Assembly (NCBI GenBank): GCA_905250075.1
Contig: CAJNOP010000547.1
Location: forward strand, 1-64,000
Reading direction: 5' to 3'
DNA from: Rotaria sp. Silwood1
Lineage: Eukaryota > Rotifera > Eurotatoria > Philodinida > Philodinidae
Length of the DNA: 64,000 nt
The position numbers and the translations under genes are program-made. Below the pieces are notes generated by a model. The model did not search any database, was not told where the DNA came from, and saw only the letters and a program-made list of their open reading frames with translations. Positions 1 through 11,689 of the stretch are shown piece after piece; the first letter of the stretch is position 1, and each line of letters opens with the position of its first letter.

Positions 1-440
1 CAAAATGATTATCGGAGTCTGTTCAAAGAACTTTAGTATATTCAGATGAATACTTTCATCGATCTATCTGTTCATATGCTCGTTCTTCGTTTTTACTAGG
101 AAGAGTTCTGACCAAAGACAGAAGCAAAAAATTACATGATCTCATTGATCATCTTTTTAATATGTTATTTGTTAATAATAGAATAAATTTTCTTCTATTT
201 AAAATGATTTTCATTTGAAGAGCCGTTATTTTAGGGACAACGAATTCGAAATATTGATGAAAAACGTTGTTAATTAGCATTTTACAAGAAAATAATTACA
301 CTTCATGTAAAATTTTCATTTTCAATTGAAATTAATCTTTTCGTTGGTTTTAATTTTAGTCAACCGAGTATAGTTCATGTACACTTGAACAGGAAAAAAA
401 ATCAAACTATTTTTAAATATTCAAAAAGATACTTCAACTC
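1..440. other. No gene recognised
   Basis: AT-rich DNA with stops in every frame over short distances. I see no conserved protein, RNA gene or repeat boundary here. Confidence 0.5.
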
Positions 441-895
441 TTGATTATATTGATATTTCATCAGAATTAACAAGATTTGTTTATAAAAAAAAGCACTTCA
501 TTCAGTAGTTTATTCCATCAGTGATCAACTTGCTTCACCATTAGAAACGCTCACATCACGTACAATTTCTATTGATCGATTACTGAACATCAAACAACAA
601 CTATAGCAATAACAAAGTGAGTGTACTTATAAAAATTCCATTTCTTAATAGTTTAAATGAAATTTTTTTTTATAGCAATTAAAAATGGCATTAGAACGTC
701 AAGAAATTAAATTAGAAGATAATGTATAAAAACAACCTCCAAGACAACCATTTCAACCGTCACCACCTCACTCACAACAATAGCTTCAATCATATCATCA
801 ACAGTTGAGAGAAAATGTAAAGCAAAAAGAAGAACATTATGAAGAACAGAAACAAACTCAATATGGAATTTTTCAAAGCCTAAGAGAGTAATTAA
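441..895 (+). pseudogene. Decayed glutamine-rich two-exon gene remnant
   Basis: Two blocks read as protein on the plus strand. The first (about 441-617) contains SSELTRFVYK, then after a frame change at an A-tract, SPLETLTSRTISIDRLLNIK. It ends near a GTGAGT-like donor. The second starts after a T-rich acceptor at about 676, has an ATG at about 684 (MALERQEIKLEDN), and continues as a Gln/Glu-rich, coiled-coil-like stretch to about 888. Four in-frame TAA/TAG codons interrupt it, all inside glutamine runs where CAA or CAG would be expected. The family is not recognised. Multiple lesions make a functional protein unlikely. Confidence 0.45.
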
Positions 896-1519
896 TTGAT
901 TATTGTCTATTTCAGAGTTAAATAACCGTGGGCATTTTTTGAATAACTTTTAGTAAGAACGAGATAGAAATCTGCGATTTTCACCGTTGGAAAGAGCAGA
1001 TGAAGACGCATCGAATTATATATAGAAAGATTTTTCTAACTACTTTCCTAAATGTTTAGTCAAACGTTTTCAAAGAATTGCTTTTTTCTTCTACGTGAAA
1101 AAAGTGGCTTTTCTATCAAAATGCTACAAAAATTTACATTTTTCGATTATTTTCTTGAAAAAAAAGAGGTGGTAAATTGTGTTCCGATGGTTTGGATATC
1201 ACACTGATAGTAGTAAGGAACAGAGACTTGATATACTTTTGTAGTCCTTTCTTTGGTGACTCTAGCGCACTCCTGAAAATCAATAAATTAAAATCGGGAC
1301 CATGATAAGCATGCTGTTTTTCTTGAAGTTTTATGTAAAACCTATAGGAAAGTAGCTAGAAAAATCTTTTTATATATAATTCTATGCGTCTTCATCTGCT
1401 CTATCCAACGGTGAAAACTGCAGATATCTATCTCGTTCCTATCAAAATTTATTCAAAAACTGCCGACGGCCATTTAACTCTGAAATGGACAATAGTTTAC
1501 TTTGATGCTCATTAATTAA
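889..1519. repeat. Large imperfect inverted repeat (foldback) 1
   Basis: The arm at about 889-1050 is the imperfect reverse complement of about 1347-1519. Shared blocks include TTTCAGAGTTAAAT, AACGAGATAGA, TTTTCACCGTTGGA and AGAGCAGATGAAGACGCAT. The loop is about 300 bp and non-coding. This is likely a non-autonomous foldback element. Its left edge sits directly against the decayed gene remnant. No clear target-site duplication was found. Confidence 0.7.
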
Positions 1520-1698
1520 AGGGATACATTATTTTGTAATTCATGTCGATAGAAAACGAGTCAAATATCAAATAGATCTATCTAAAAAATTAGTGAGTTG
1601 CATAGAAACGAGTTTATAAAGCTTATACGATCTTTTTCACTGCTGCACCTCGAGTTTTAGGCACGGTTCACATCTCTCTGTTACATAGTTATTTTTCA

Positions 1699-2003
1699 AA
1701 AGAAAAAGGTTTTAGCAGTTTTAATTTTCATGACACGATTACTAAGCAAAATAAATGTGATATTCGGAATTAGCGTTAAAACTTTATGAAATGGAACATA
1801 TTTTAGAAGAATTTTTTCCTAGGAAAAACTAACTCTTAATCTAAACCAATCGTTGGGGAGCGCAGATGACTTTTCAATAGAAAATAATATATCTAAAATA
1901 TATTCCACTCGATGTAGTTTTGTGATGCTACTTCCGAATATCACATTTACTCTGCTTTACAATCGTGTCATGGCAATGAGAACAGCGAAAAATGTTTCTT
2001 TTT
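1699..2003. repeat. Imperfect inverted repeat (foldback) 2
   Basis: The arm at about 1699-1812 matches the reverse complement of about 1889-2003. The strongest block is AAATGTGATATTCGGAA, flanked by ATGACACGATT. The loop is about 75 bp. It is a separate structure from foldback 1, with no coding capacity and no recognisable family. Confidence 0.65.
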
Positions 2004-3529
2004 TCTGTTGAACATTTTGTCGAACGTTACAAGTTACACAACATATATTTTTTTATTAAAGAAATGGCAGTAGAGATACTATCAAAAGTCGATCATTATG
2101 AATTCATAAATTTCGACTTATTCCACTCATGTTGGACTTTGTAGTCTCAGTAAATAAATGATATACAGCATTGGCAATAGTTCATTTTAATCCTCTCTTT
2201 ATACTATTTTTTGGTATATTGTATGCAAAGATTCTCTAACTTGTTGAAGTATAATTCTGATAGACATTTATGGGACAATTTATTATTACTATTTTTTGGA
2301 TAGTAAGTAGGTCGTGCTAAAGAGTTGATCTAGGCTATCTTTACTATAGAACATTCAAATGTGCATGAAAAATCAAAACAAGGGAAATTTTAACCGTGCC
2401 TCATAAACTGACGCGATCCTCGACCCTCGCATAAATCGTCTCTTAATAGACTATACTGAAGAAAAATGCAATAAGTGATAAAAAAAAAAACAATATGTCA
2501 AGTTATACAATAGATAAAAATGAAAGAGCTACGTAGAAACAATCAGTGACTGATTGACTGAATCACTGAAACGAGCGGCATAGATAACTAAAAGAACACG
2601 GATATGAAAATATGAAACTACTGAGAACTAATGAAAAAAAAATGAAAAATACATTTGAACATGTTTATGAATGGCTGAATCATTGCGATCAACTTTTTTA
2701 GATTTGGAAATATCCTTCTCAAGATGACAATGCGATAGTGAGCAAAGTTATTCAAAATCAGAGTATTTGATGCACTATATAGTGGTAAAGAGAAGGCTCA
2801 TGAAAGCTTTAAAGAAATTGTCAACATAGGTCAGACAAAAAATACTGACGAAAACGTGATTGTTTTATTTCAATTTCTTGATAATAAGTTTATATTTTTT
2901 ACTACTTGTCTAATTCAACAATGTTACAAAATTAGTTCTTGACTCATTGAAAAAAGTTTACTATGCATGCGATTGGTCGCAAATATTAGTTAATCAGGAC
3001 TACGCTGATCCAGTTTTTGCTAGATAGAGGAGCTGCAATAGAAAAAATACATGGGTATGCATGCTTCAGTCGCTTTCTCTGTTTACGAAACCCTTCAGAA
3101 ATACAGTCACGTTTTTGTTTTAGTGTAGATTTGTTTTTGATTACTTTTTAATCATATACTCCTTCACATCAATTACATATTTTGCCTTTAAACGTGTTGA
3201 GTTGCTTAAAAAGCGAGAAATAATGATTGATTATTGAACATAATTATGTCCATTCAGATAAAAATGTGTCCAGAGTGGATTTCTCCACAGTAATACATGT
3301 TTTAATCTTTGAACGCGGTAAAACTCGTGAAATTCATGTTGCAAACGGGTAAAAACATCTAATTTGATAGAAGTTTTACGCTTTTTAACGTGTTTCAGAA
3401 TCTCGAAGGCGCGAGAGAAATCGTCAGAGCGGTGCTTAAACAGTAACCAAGCATTAAAATACTGTTTTAATGAAGTTTCAATGCGTTATGTTAAAAGTTT
3501 TGTCTAACTGAGCAACAACCACACTATCA
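2004..3529. other. No gene recognised
   Basis: AT-rich sequence without a supported gene. There are no splice-linked reading frames or conserved motifs that I can see. Confidence 0.45.
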
Positions 3530-4615
3530 CTAGATCTCAGGTTTCCTGAAGGAGATGTGTTTATGAAAGGACAAATCAAAATCGAAAAAGAAGGACAAGT
3601 GTCTTAGTAAAAATGAACAAAAATTTATTATAAGTAATAATCTGCACGAATCGAAGTTTTTGAAAAGTATAGGCCTATAACAGGAATCACGATCTTTCCA
3701 GGCCATACTCTTTTGAACTGAAACGATCGTTATATATGGTTGTACGTTTGTTTGTATTTGCATTTTGTAACTTGCACCGTGCGAATGTACCGAAGATTCT
3801 GGGCCATTTGAGTGAATCAATTTTTTCTTACGACGTGCGTCACCGATAAAAATACTTATCCATATGAGAATGAAGAAAACGCTTGTACCAAAAGCAGTGC
3901 AGAATTGAAATAAGTAAGAGTTTCTTGTAGGCTTTTTCCATTGAACTAATTTAACTTTGATTTTGTGATAAAAACACGGATAATATGCACCAATCTAAAC
4001 AGCAAAACAAAAGGAGCCATATTTTAATGATGAAAGAAGATCACGAGCTACTATCCTGCGTTGCTCATGTTGTTTCCCACTTTTATCAATTTTAAAGTCG
4101 TTGGTTATGTACGATCCGTTTCAAATATAATATGACACCTTAAAGTTTTCACTGTAACATGAAGCATAAGTACATATGTATTCAATGCAAATGCGACAAT
4201 CATATACTTTGTAAGTATATCTATCCAATAGGCAGGTTGTATTTGTGTAAGGGATTCTTTCTAGTCGTTCGTGCGCATACAATCCAGAAGTTATTGAACC
4301 CCATATGATGAATGGGTTTGTGATAAGAACGATGGTTGTGCAAAATATAAGGTCAAGAGTTGTATTTTCACAATATAAGCATCCACAAGCCATTTCACAG
4401 TAAAAGATCAAAACATTATTTTCTTATATATGAATGGTTATATGCATACTCTGTAATAAAAATAACAGACGATTATACAATACTCTGATCAGGTTATTTT
4501 TTTCTCTTTTTTTCAGAAATGATGTCACTTTTGTCACATCACAATGGCCAACTATGACTATTGGAGAGAACGCAAGAGAAACAAGGCACACGTTCTGTGC
4601 ATGTATTATGATCAT
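3530..4615 (-). pseudogene. Multi-pass membrane protein gene, probably broken
   Basis: Coding-looking segments on the minus strand give three hydrophobic helices. The first, around 4330-4265, contains LIFCTTIVLITNPFIIWGSI. The second, around 4215-4140, contains WIDILTKYMIVAFALNTYVL and lies in a different frame, so a frameshift lies near 4240. The third, around 3900-3840, contains FCTAFGTSVFFILIWISIFI followed by a basic GDARRKKK stop-transfer patch and a polar tail ending at 3530. A T-rich acceptor precedes the last segment near 4000. A further exon may lie at 4424-4615. The layout could be the end of a multi-TM receptor or channel, but I do not recognise the family. The frame change could be real decay or a sequence error. 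Confidence 0.35.
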
Positions 4616-4642
4616 TCAAAAGCCAATGTACAAACGAAACTA

Positions 4643-5640
4643 AAAGTCAAAGTACTATTAAACTAGTAGTTTGGAATATTTAGAATATGAATGAGTAATT
4701 CTAAGAATGATTCAATACATAGAATATCTCAATTACCCATACTTATTTAGACATTTAGGACCACGTTCACATTTTTCTAATGAATTAAATACAACCAGTT
4801 TATCAAGTTATCGATATATAATTACTAGGACTAATAAAGGCAGACGGAAAACTCTGTCATTATATTTATTTCTCTATGACAAATATTAGAAAAAGCAAAG
4901 ACAATATTGAATACTAAATTGAACTTGCTTTTTGAAAAGTCTTTTTGTTTAGTTCGGGCGGTATGATACTGAGTGTAAAATGACTACTGTATTATATTGG
5001 TGTTGCATTTATTTATATAACTTTAACTAAATGTGTTTTTCAAAATAAAAATCAAAACGATTTTTAGGAATCAGAAAATTATTATTGAAGTTGTAAAAGT
5101 CAAGAAATAATACTGAAAAGAGTCATATAAACATTTTCATTCCAAAAACTTGAAAACTACACATATTATGCTAGAAATATATTAATTTAAATTCGAATTT
5201 ATTTTTCGTAGAAATTAATCAATTACGGAGAATCTTCTTTTATGAAAGGGTCTTTTAATATGGGAAGCATTTCTATTGCGCGAAAAAGTTTATTAAATTT
5301 ATTTAAATCACGTATTTGCTTTGTCAATACTTCGTCACGGGTACACTAAATGGCATTGAATTGCTAGAAAACATCTATATAAAAATTTAATTATTCATTA
5401 CCAACTCGTCGATTATAATCGAATGAACAACAACCAACAGGCTTATATCATATAATTCATATCTTTTTTCAAAGTTTCGTAAATTATTTTATATATAATT
5501 TAGCAATGTCTCATGATCCCTCTATAGTGTAAATCCTAGGTGTCACTCTTATGATTATGATTTGCTAGGTGATCTCTACTCCATAGTACATTACTCATAA
5601 TAGAATAAAACAAGAAGAAAGGCAATCTTTCATCTTAAAA
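4643..5640. other. No gene recognised
   Basis: AT-rich stretch with only short chance reading frames. Nothing is supported here. Confidence 0.4.
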
Positions 5641-5654
5641 AGAATAACAGTACA

Positions 5655-6184
5655 TGGCAGCATCTATTTGTCAATATTTTCAAACAATTTGATATTGATT
5701 CAACCAAAAAATGTATTAAACAAGGCGATGTTACTGCTCTTATGATATGATAAATCTCTCAAAAAAAATAAAGGAATCATTTTTTTTATAAATATTTAGA
5801 ATCAATATTATCATATGATTAAATCTTGTCAATTGTGTGAAAATATGATGGTTAAAAATTGTTTTTCATCACAATTTTTCTATGAGCCTAAATGAAGTAA
5901 TCATAAAATAAAACAAAATGATTCAAAACAATCTTGTATTCGTTTGTTACCATATGAATTAGCATACCATGCTCTGTTGGTAAAGATGAATCATGGCTTG
6001 ATAAATATGATTTTATTATGATACCTAATTTATCATCATCTTCATCATTAATCGAGGAAAACTCAAATGAAATATTGAATACAATAAGAAATTTTTATTT
6101 GCAAACATCAAGAGAATTGAATAAAAATGATGAACTAATCAGTCAATCATTAACAAATTCAACACTTTTAATAAAGGAAATCTG
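5655..6184 (+). pseudogene. Coding remnant, family unknown
   Basis: Two fragments read as protein. One near 5655-5750 contains HLFVNIFKQFDIDSTKKC and ends in TGA. The other at about 5965-6184 contains KDESWLDKYDFIMIPNL and a long polar continuation with no stop until 6184. They lie in different frames with AT-rich sequence between them and no start codon. This looks like an old gene fragment upstream of the F-box gene. I cannot name the family. Confidence 0.3.
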
Positions 6185-6716
6185 ATTACTTGTTTTTTGG
6201 AAAATTTTTAAAGTGAAAATTTAAAATATCATTTGAATTAATCGTATATAAGTTATTTTGAGTGTTTCTTTTATTTTTAGATGAACATAAAAAATGAAGT
6301 ATTCGAAACTTATATTTGCTAACTAATTCCACTAATAATTTTTGTATTGATCAGTTATTTTTCATAATCAACGATAAATATGTTTTATTGATAATAGATT
6401 GATTTTACTTGAGAATAGTACAACATAAATTTTGTCACTCAGTATTCATAGTCTGAATATTAATACATTCTTGTTTTTCACTCTATCATTAGATTGGAGT
6501 CTAAAAAAAAATCTTTCTTCTTGCCTCCATAATATGATTATTGATTATAGTATCTATGTGAAATACAGTCATCTTTCAAATGCTAATTGTCGAAGATATT
6601 TAATGAACAAAGAACTAGAACTCATCTTTGTCGATAGAAAAAAGCTATCTTTATTTGAATCAATTAGAACTATGATCAAAATGAATTCTTTACTTATAGA
6701 TTGATTTTTGTCAAAT

Positions 6717-7697
6717 ATGGCAAAATATCTATTCAAATTCGAGTATTTACCAAATGAATTAATTATGAAGATGTTTAAGTATTTTGATGCTCATGATCTA
6801 TATAATGCTTTTTATAATCTTAATCATCGTTTCAATACATTACTACAAACTGTCAAGTATCTTTCACTTAATATTTCTTCAAAAGAACATATTGAACAAA
6901 ATTATCTTCAAGTTATTGCTCCCTACATTTATACATTGACAATTACCCAATCGATGAATGTCAATCTCATTCATTTTATAGAATTACGTCGGCTGAGTTT
7001 GGTGAACCCAACTGCTGAACTCATTTCACAGTTTGATACTTCTATTGTACCTTATTTAGAATATCTATCAGTAAACTGCGAAACGCTAACATATTACATG
7101 CCTGATTTGATTAGAAAAATTTTTTCTAATCATTTTCGTAATTTGAGATCTTGTCATCTAGTCGGTGTGGAACCAATATATACAAATGAAGGATGGACAC
7201 AATCACCATCAATTCGTATTTTAAAAGTTGGGTTTATTGATTTATTTATTTATCAAGCCATTCTATTGGCATGACCAAATTTATCTTTCCTTGATTTGGA
7301 AACATCTTTCTCAACCAATACATTTTCACATAGTCAGTCATACATGAATCTTAAAAGATTGAATATAAAATTCCCATTTAAAATGTGGCCAAGAAATGAG
7401 CATGTTATTGGTGTTTTTTTCGCATGTTTACCCAATCTTGAACAACTTACTATTCATCGATTGGATGAACTATCGTTAAGTATACCACCTCTTGTTAACT
7501 ATGACTGGCTTGCATCTAAAATCTCTTTGTATCTACCATCACTTCGTCAATTCACGTTTAATCTTCATTTCTGTCGTAAAGATAGACGTTTTGAATCAGT
7601 TCCAGACAATGTTCTTAATCAATTGCAGGAAAACTTCAAAAACGTACATAATAATCTATATCAATCACGACTTGTTATTGATTCATTCGATCCATAA
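6717..7697 (+). pseudogene. F-box protein gene with one in-frame TGA
   Basis: The reading frame starts at ATG 6717. Within about the first 40 residues is an F-box-like motif (LPNELIMKMFKYFDAHDLYN). The remainder is leucine-rich with LRR-like spacing, as in F-box substrate adaptors of SCF ubiquitin ligases. A single TGA at 7272-7274 interrupts the frame. The same frame then continues without a shift to 7697 and keeps the same character (FLDLETSF, LKRLNIKFPF, LPNLEQLTIHRLDEL). Full length would be about 326 residues including the interrupted codon. There is no intron with plausible splice sites across the stop, so this is a recent pseudogene, a polymorphic null, or less likely readthrough. Divergent F-box genes of this type are numerous in bdelloids (recollection, not checked). 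Confidence 0.65.
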
Positions 7698-7770
7698 TTC
7701 AATGTAATACACTAGGCTATTTTCATAAAAAAACAGTTTTCTAATCTTTTTTAATGACTAAGTTGATGAT

Positions 7771-7836
7771 AACAGGGTGGATGTGGGTGTTTATATGGAT
7801 GAATAGATTACTCACACCTACATCCACGGTATTTCT
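7771..7836. repeat. G-rich foldback element
   Basis: The GGGTGGATGTGGGTG arm is followed by a 25-nt spacer and the arm CACACCTACATCCAC. It is a member of the dispersed TGTGGG-type foldback family found throughout the window. Confidence 0.65.
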
Positions 7837-7978
7837 CTCCTCAAGGGGTTAAATATTTTACCGTATCCGAAAAGGTGATATTAAACAAGCAAAACAGAGA
7901 ATTTTTCCGATGCAGATCCATTAATACGATCTTTAGAGTCAAAGTATGAAGCTGTAAGTATCACGGTATGAATACGGC

Positions 7979-8057
7979 TGCGTGAGGGTGTGGGTTTCGG
8001 TCTTCCGTTCAGCTACAACGAGAGACACACCGAAACCCATACACCTACATCCATGTC
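7979..8057. repeat. G-rich foldback element with long perfect stem
   Basis: GAGGGTGTGGGTTTCGGT pairs with ACCGAAACCCATACACCTAC. The stem extends beyond the G-rich motif itself, so this copy can form a strong hairpin. It is 200 bp downstream of the previous copy, between the F-box and oxygenase genes. Confidence 0.65.
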
Positions 8058-8194
8058 TATGTTGATAGCATTCGATCGGATCGATCAAAACAAATATTTT
8101 TTTATGAGTACATTTTTTTATCCTGAATTTTCAAGAAAAAATTAGATGCTTACAATATCAATTGACACGAAGCGACGATTAACATAGTCTAGAG

Positions 8195-9574
8195 TTACAC
8201 CTGCCATGATTTCAACATCCAACATCCGTATGCAGTCAAAAAACAAAACAAAACTTGTTTCCAAGCCATGAACGAATAGCTCACTGTCCTTCGAAATATG
8301 CCAAGATCATTCGTTGCTTTGTAGTTATTGTATTTATCATAGTAGCCACATGAACAATCTTTAAGTGATGTGACTCTTGTTCCCGATGGATCATGCGCCA
8401 ATTTTAATGCATAATTGTTCGTTTGGTTACCAAACTCTGTTCGAATAAGATATTTTATATGTCTCTTATTAAGTTCGATGATTAGTTTGGATAGAAGTGG
8501 AACGTTTCGCGTGCATATCCAACTGCTTAATTTGAAGTACTTTAAAAGTAGAGTTACAGCTAATATGTGGATTTGATCCACAAGAGTAGGTTGATGAAGA
8601 TCTAACGCTTGAGACCAATCCGTTCCCAATATTCGTTGCGCTAGTTCAATGTTAAACTTATATGACATTGGCTCGGGAAGAAATAAATAAGCAGCCATTA
8701 ATGTGTGGTGGACTAAATGTTTGGAGGTTATTCCTGAAAAACAATGATGGTAAAAAATTGATTCGTATATAGTTCGACTTGTTGCAAACGAGTGAACATA
8801 GTGTAAATATTTATCTTCAATTCCAATGATCCATCCTATGTACCGCCACAAATGTAAATATGACTCTTTTTCTTTTGTTGATAAACAAATACCCATTCGA
8901 TTTTCGATACAACGTAATGTAACAAAAGTAAAACCCAATAGCGTGGCAAGTAAATCTTCTTGATTGATTGGTATATCATGCGCCGAATATTTTTTAAGCT
9001 TAAAGCGAATGAACCCATGCAAAAACCTAACTCGTACAACGTCTGAAAATGTTTGATCGAAATTATCCACATCGCCCAAACAAGCGCTGGCTATCATTTG
9101 AACAGTTTCAACCAATCGACGATAAGTTGTCCGCAGATTCGACGAAGAGAGATATTGAGTTTTATTCAGCACATAATTGAATTGTTGAAAGCTGTAACCG
9201 ACCAATAGTGTATGATACAGTAGTGCTACAAGAGTTTGTGGTGTATGCTTCAACAAGACTAGTTGACCTTCTTGAATTTGTTCCCTATTAAACCATGAGG
9301 GTCGTTTTTGAATCAATCGAACTAAATCAGGTTGATGTATCTAAATAAAATTATACATATCCATACCATTGTCAAGTTCTTTGCCATATGAATTATAAAA
9401 TTCATCAATGAGGAGATCACCTTCTTTTCGCCATTGATTTAGTTCAGATGGTGGGATGTGCTGTTCAGTCCATGTAAAATTTTCATCGTAAAGACTAAAT
9501 AATGTACCAATCGATGGATCGGGACGAGTGGATGGCTTCATGGAGAAAGCCATATTGTTCAAAGGACACGACAT
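8195..9574 (-). pseudogene. MpaB/DUF2236-type oxygenase gene with one in-frame TAG
   Basis: A single frame runs from ATG 9572-9574 to the stop at 8195, about 459 codons, interrupted only by TAG at 9341-9343. The downstream part resembles the rubber-oxygenase/latex-clearing-protein catalytic family (DUF2236, fungal MpaB). It has a helical region with VRVRFLHGFIRFKLKKY, whose His (about residue 186) sits where the family's heme-ligand region lies. This is followed by a WRYIGWIIGIEDKYL motif. A hydrophobic segment lies at the extreme C-terminus (FMAWKQVLFCFLTAYGCWML), suggesting membrane anchoring. Family members are heme-dependent oxygenases, but the substrate is unknown. The 26-nt GT..AG stretch over the stop is too short and out of phase to be an intron. 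It is therefore a recently disabled gene, or the functional start lies after the TAG. Confidence 0.65.
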
Positions 9575-10372
9575 TTTTTTATTATACTGTTCTAAAAGAA
9601 TGTTACTTTCTTTTTATTTTACTAAAGAGCAATGTACATCGACATTCTAACTCATGCGGCCTAAAGAATATTTCCTTTTGTATTTCGAGTTTCCGGGTTA
9701 TCTCTCATCGTTAAAATCTATATTTGACCTCAACAGATTTTCCGTTAAATTATCTCTAATAACCGAAACGAATATTTTAACTTGAAACATTCGAATACAA
9801 AGTATTTAATAGTTGATAACAGGAACCAACATGGCATGTTTTCTGAAAATCGATTTGTTACTACTTTTCAAATTTTCCACTCCTTCAATGCTCGAAAACG
9901 ATAAACGAAATGAGCTAGTCTGTAGCCCTTAAAAGATTACCTAAAATTGCCGCTGGAAAAATACTACCTTCTTAAATCGATCTGTTTGAATGACGTTCAT
10001 TTTTCAGTACTTGAAAATTCTCTCTCGTACAGATATTAGGTTGATTCGCAACTATGAAAGTATCGAGTCGTAAAAGACTTTGCTTAAATATATGACACAG
10101 TACTTTCAAAGGACGCATCGCAAATTCCAACGTTAAACTTCAAAATTGACCCTTAAAATTGTCTTCAACAATAGAAGGATTTAAATGATCAATAGACTAC
10201 GCTTTAAATGACTCGATCGGCACATTATCAGTTTATGGTTGAGTCTATTATACAAATAAATCGTGCTAATTATGACGCTACAGAGGATACACAAGTATCT
10301 GTTGAATCAATCCTTGAAGTGAACGCAAACTTCACAACTATTGACCGGAGAGTTGTTAAATGCGCCAGAGGA
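9575..10372. other. No gene recognised
   Basis: This is upstream sequence of the minus-strand oxygenase gene. A 94-codon open frame at 10208-10492 runs through a G-rich foldback and shows no conserved motif, so I do not call it. Confidence 0.4.
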
Positions 10373-10445
10373 TGTGGCAGGTACATCGTTGTGTCTTGTT
10401 CCCTCTTGTACCCATACTCTCACTCTCATCTACATTCACATACAG
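10373..10445. repeat. G-rich foldback element, diverged copy
   Basis: The arm GGATGTGGCAGG is followed by the C-rich arm CCCATACTCTCACTCTCATCTACATTCAC. It is weaker than the other copies but has the same organisation. Confidence 0.45.
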
Positions 10446-10636
10446 TCAGTGTCGCCATTAAAGACGAGTTAATTTTCACTTGTTTTGTTTGACGTGGTTC
10501 ATGATCATTTTACATTCGATTAAAAATGTTTTTATGTACAGATAATCCTTAGATCTTGCTCTTGCGAATGTTGTGTTTGCAGCCTCTGTCCGTTATACAG
10601 TGAAGGAGGAATTAGCACCCTATTATAAGGTACTGT

Positions 10637-10706
10637 GTTCGTCGTTATTAGGGGCATTTTCGCTAATAACGACGATCAACTAATTTTTGTTCCTAATAAC
10701 GAAGAA
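10637..10706. repeat. Nested hairpin repeat
   Basis: GTTCGTCGTTATTAGG at 10637 is complementary to CTAATAACGACGA at 10662 and also to CCTAATAACGAAGAAC at 10691. Two alternative hairpins can form. It may be a tiny MITE remnant, and no target duplication is seen. Confidence 0.5.
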
Positions 10707-10739
10707 CAATATTGTATCACGTTTTGAAAAGAACTCGTT

Positions 10740-11505
10740 TTTCGACAAAAGATGGCTTAAAAAAACGTATTTTAATGCATAACAAACAAATCCACCCAAA
10801 CGCATAAAACTAAACGTCTTCGAACAATGTTTTTAAGTTTCGCTTTAATTTGAAAAAACACGTTCAAAATAAAAAGGATACATTTAAACGCGTTGGAAAT
10901 AAAGATCGATGCGTTGAAACGCGCTGAACTTGCAAAAAGATGCCAAGAAACGCAAAAATAGCCTTTTTTCCTAAAAATCTACGTTGAAACGCATTTTTAT
11001 ACCAAATTTTTTTCCGTGGGTATGAAGTTCATTTTTTACTTACTTATTGACTAAGAGATTTAATTCTATTTAACGAGTAAAAAATAATAATCATAATCAT
11101 TCATAGTTAAATCCTATTTATATCTACACACAACACAGAGAAAAATAGGTAAAGAACACCAAGTATAAAGAACGAAAGAAAGAAAGAGAATGATTTTAAT
11201 GACGTTTTCACATCGTGCATAAAATGACAGAGAGAGAGGGATCAAGGGAAAAAACCATCCTCCCAAATATGTAGAAGAGTTGATATATTTAGTACAAAAG
11301 AATGATGTAAGCAATTATAGTAGTTGGGAGAATATGATGATACAAGAAGAAAGAGAAAAAAAAAATACAAGTTGGTGCATTTATGACAAGATGAAGAACT
11401 GAACAAAGTGAAGAGTGAAAGATTTTTAAGAATGTTTTTTAACACTATTTGTGATTAACCAACTATGAATATCATGAGCAATGCAAAACGTATGCATAAT
11501 AGAGG
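10740..11505. other. No gene; AAACGC-type short motif cluster
   Basis: From about 10795 to 11000 the motif AAACGC(A/G), or its complement, recurs several times in otherwise AT-rich DNA, as a degenerate repeat without a fixed period. Beyond that I see only AT-rich low-complexity sequence. Confidence 0.3.
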
Positions 11506-11507
11506 TG

Positions 11508-11684
11508 TTACTTTATCTTTATGCTCATAAAATAAAGATAAATATTTTATTTATATTTATAAAATAAAGATTAATAAATGATAAAAATCTTTATTCTTTA
11601 AAAAATAAAGATAAATTAAACCTTTTTTTTATAAAACAAACATAAATAAATCATTTATTTTTTGGAAAATAAAGATAAAGGGAA
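11508..11684. repeat. AATAAAGATAAA repeat cluster with inverted ends
   Basis: The unit AATAAAGATAAA occurs about five times in 180 bp. The left edge reads CTTTATCTTTAT and the right edge ATAAAGATAAAG, so the cluster as a whole is an inverted repeat. It is probably a small AT-rich foldback element. Confidence 0.5.
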
Positions 11685-11689
11685 GATTC

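Noticed and set aside
9341..9366. A GT..AG intron removing the TAG in the oxygenase gene
   Set aside because: It would be only 26 nt and shifts the frame, so a true in-frame stop is more likely.
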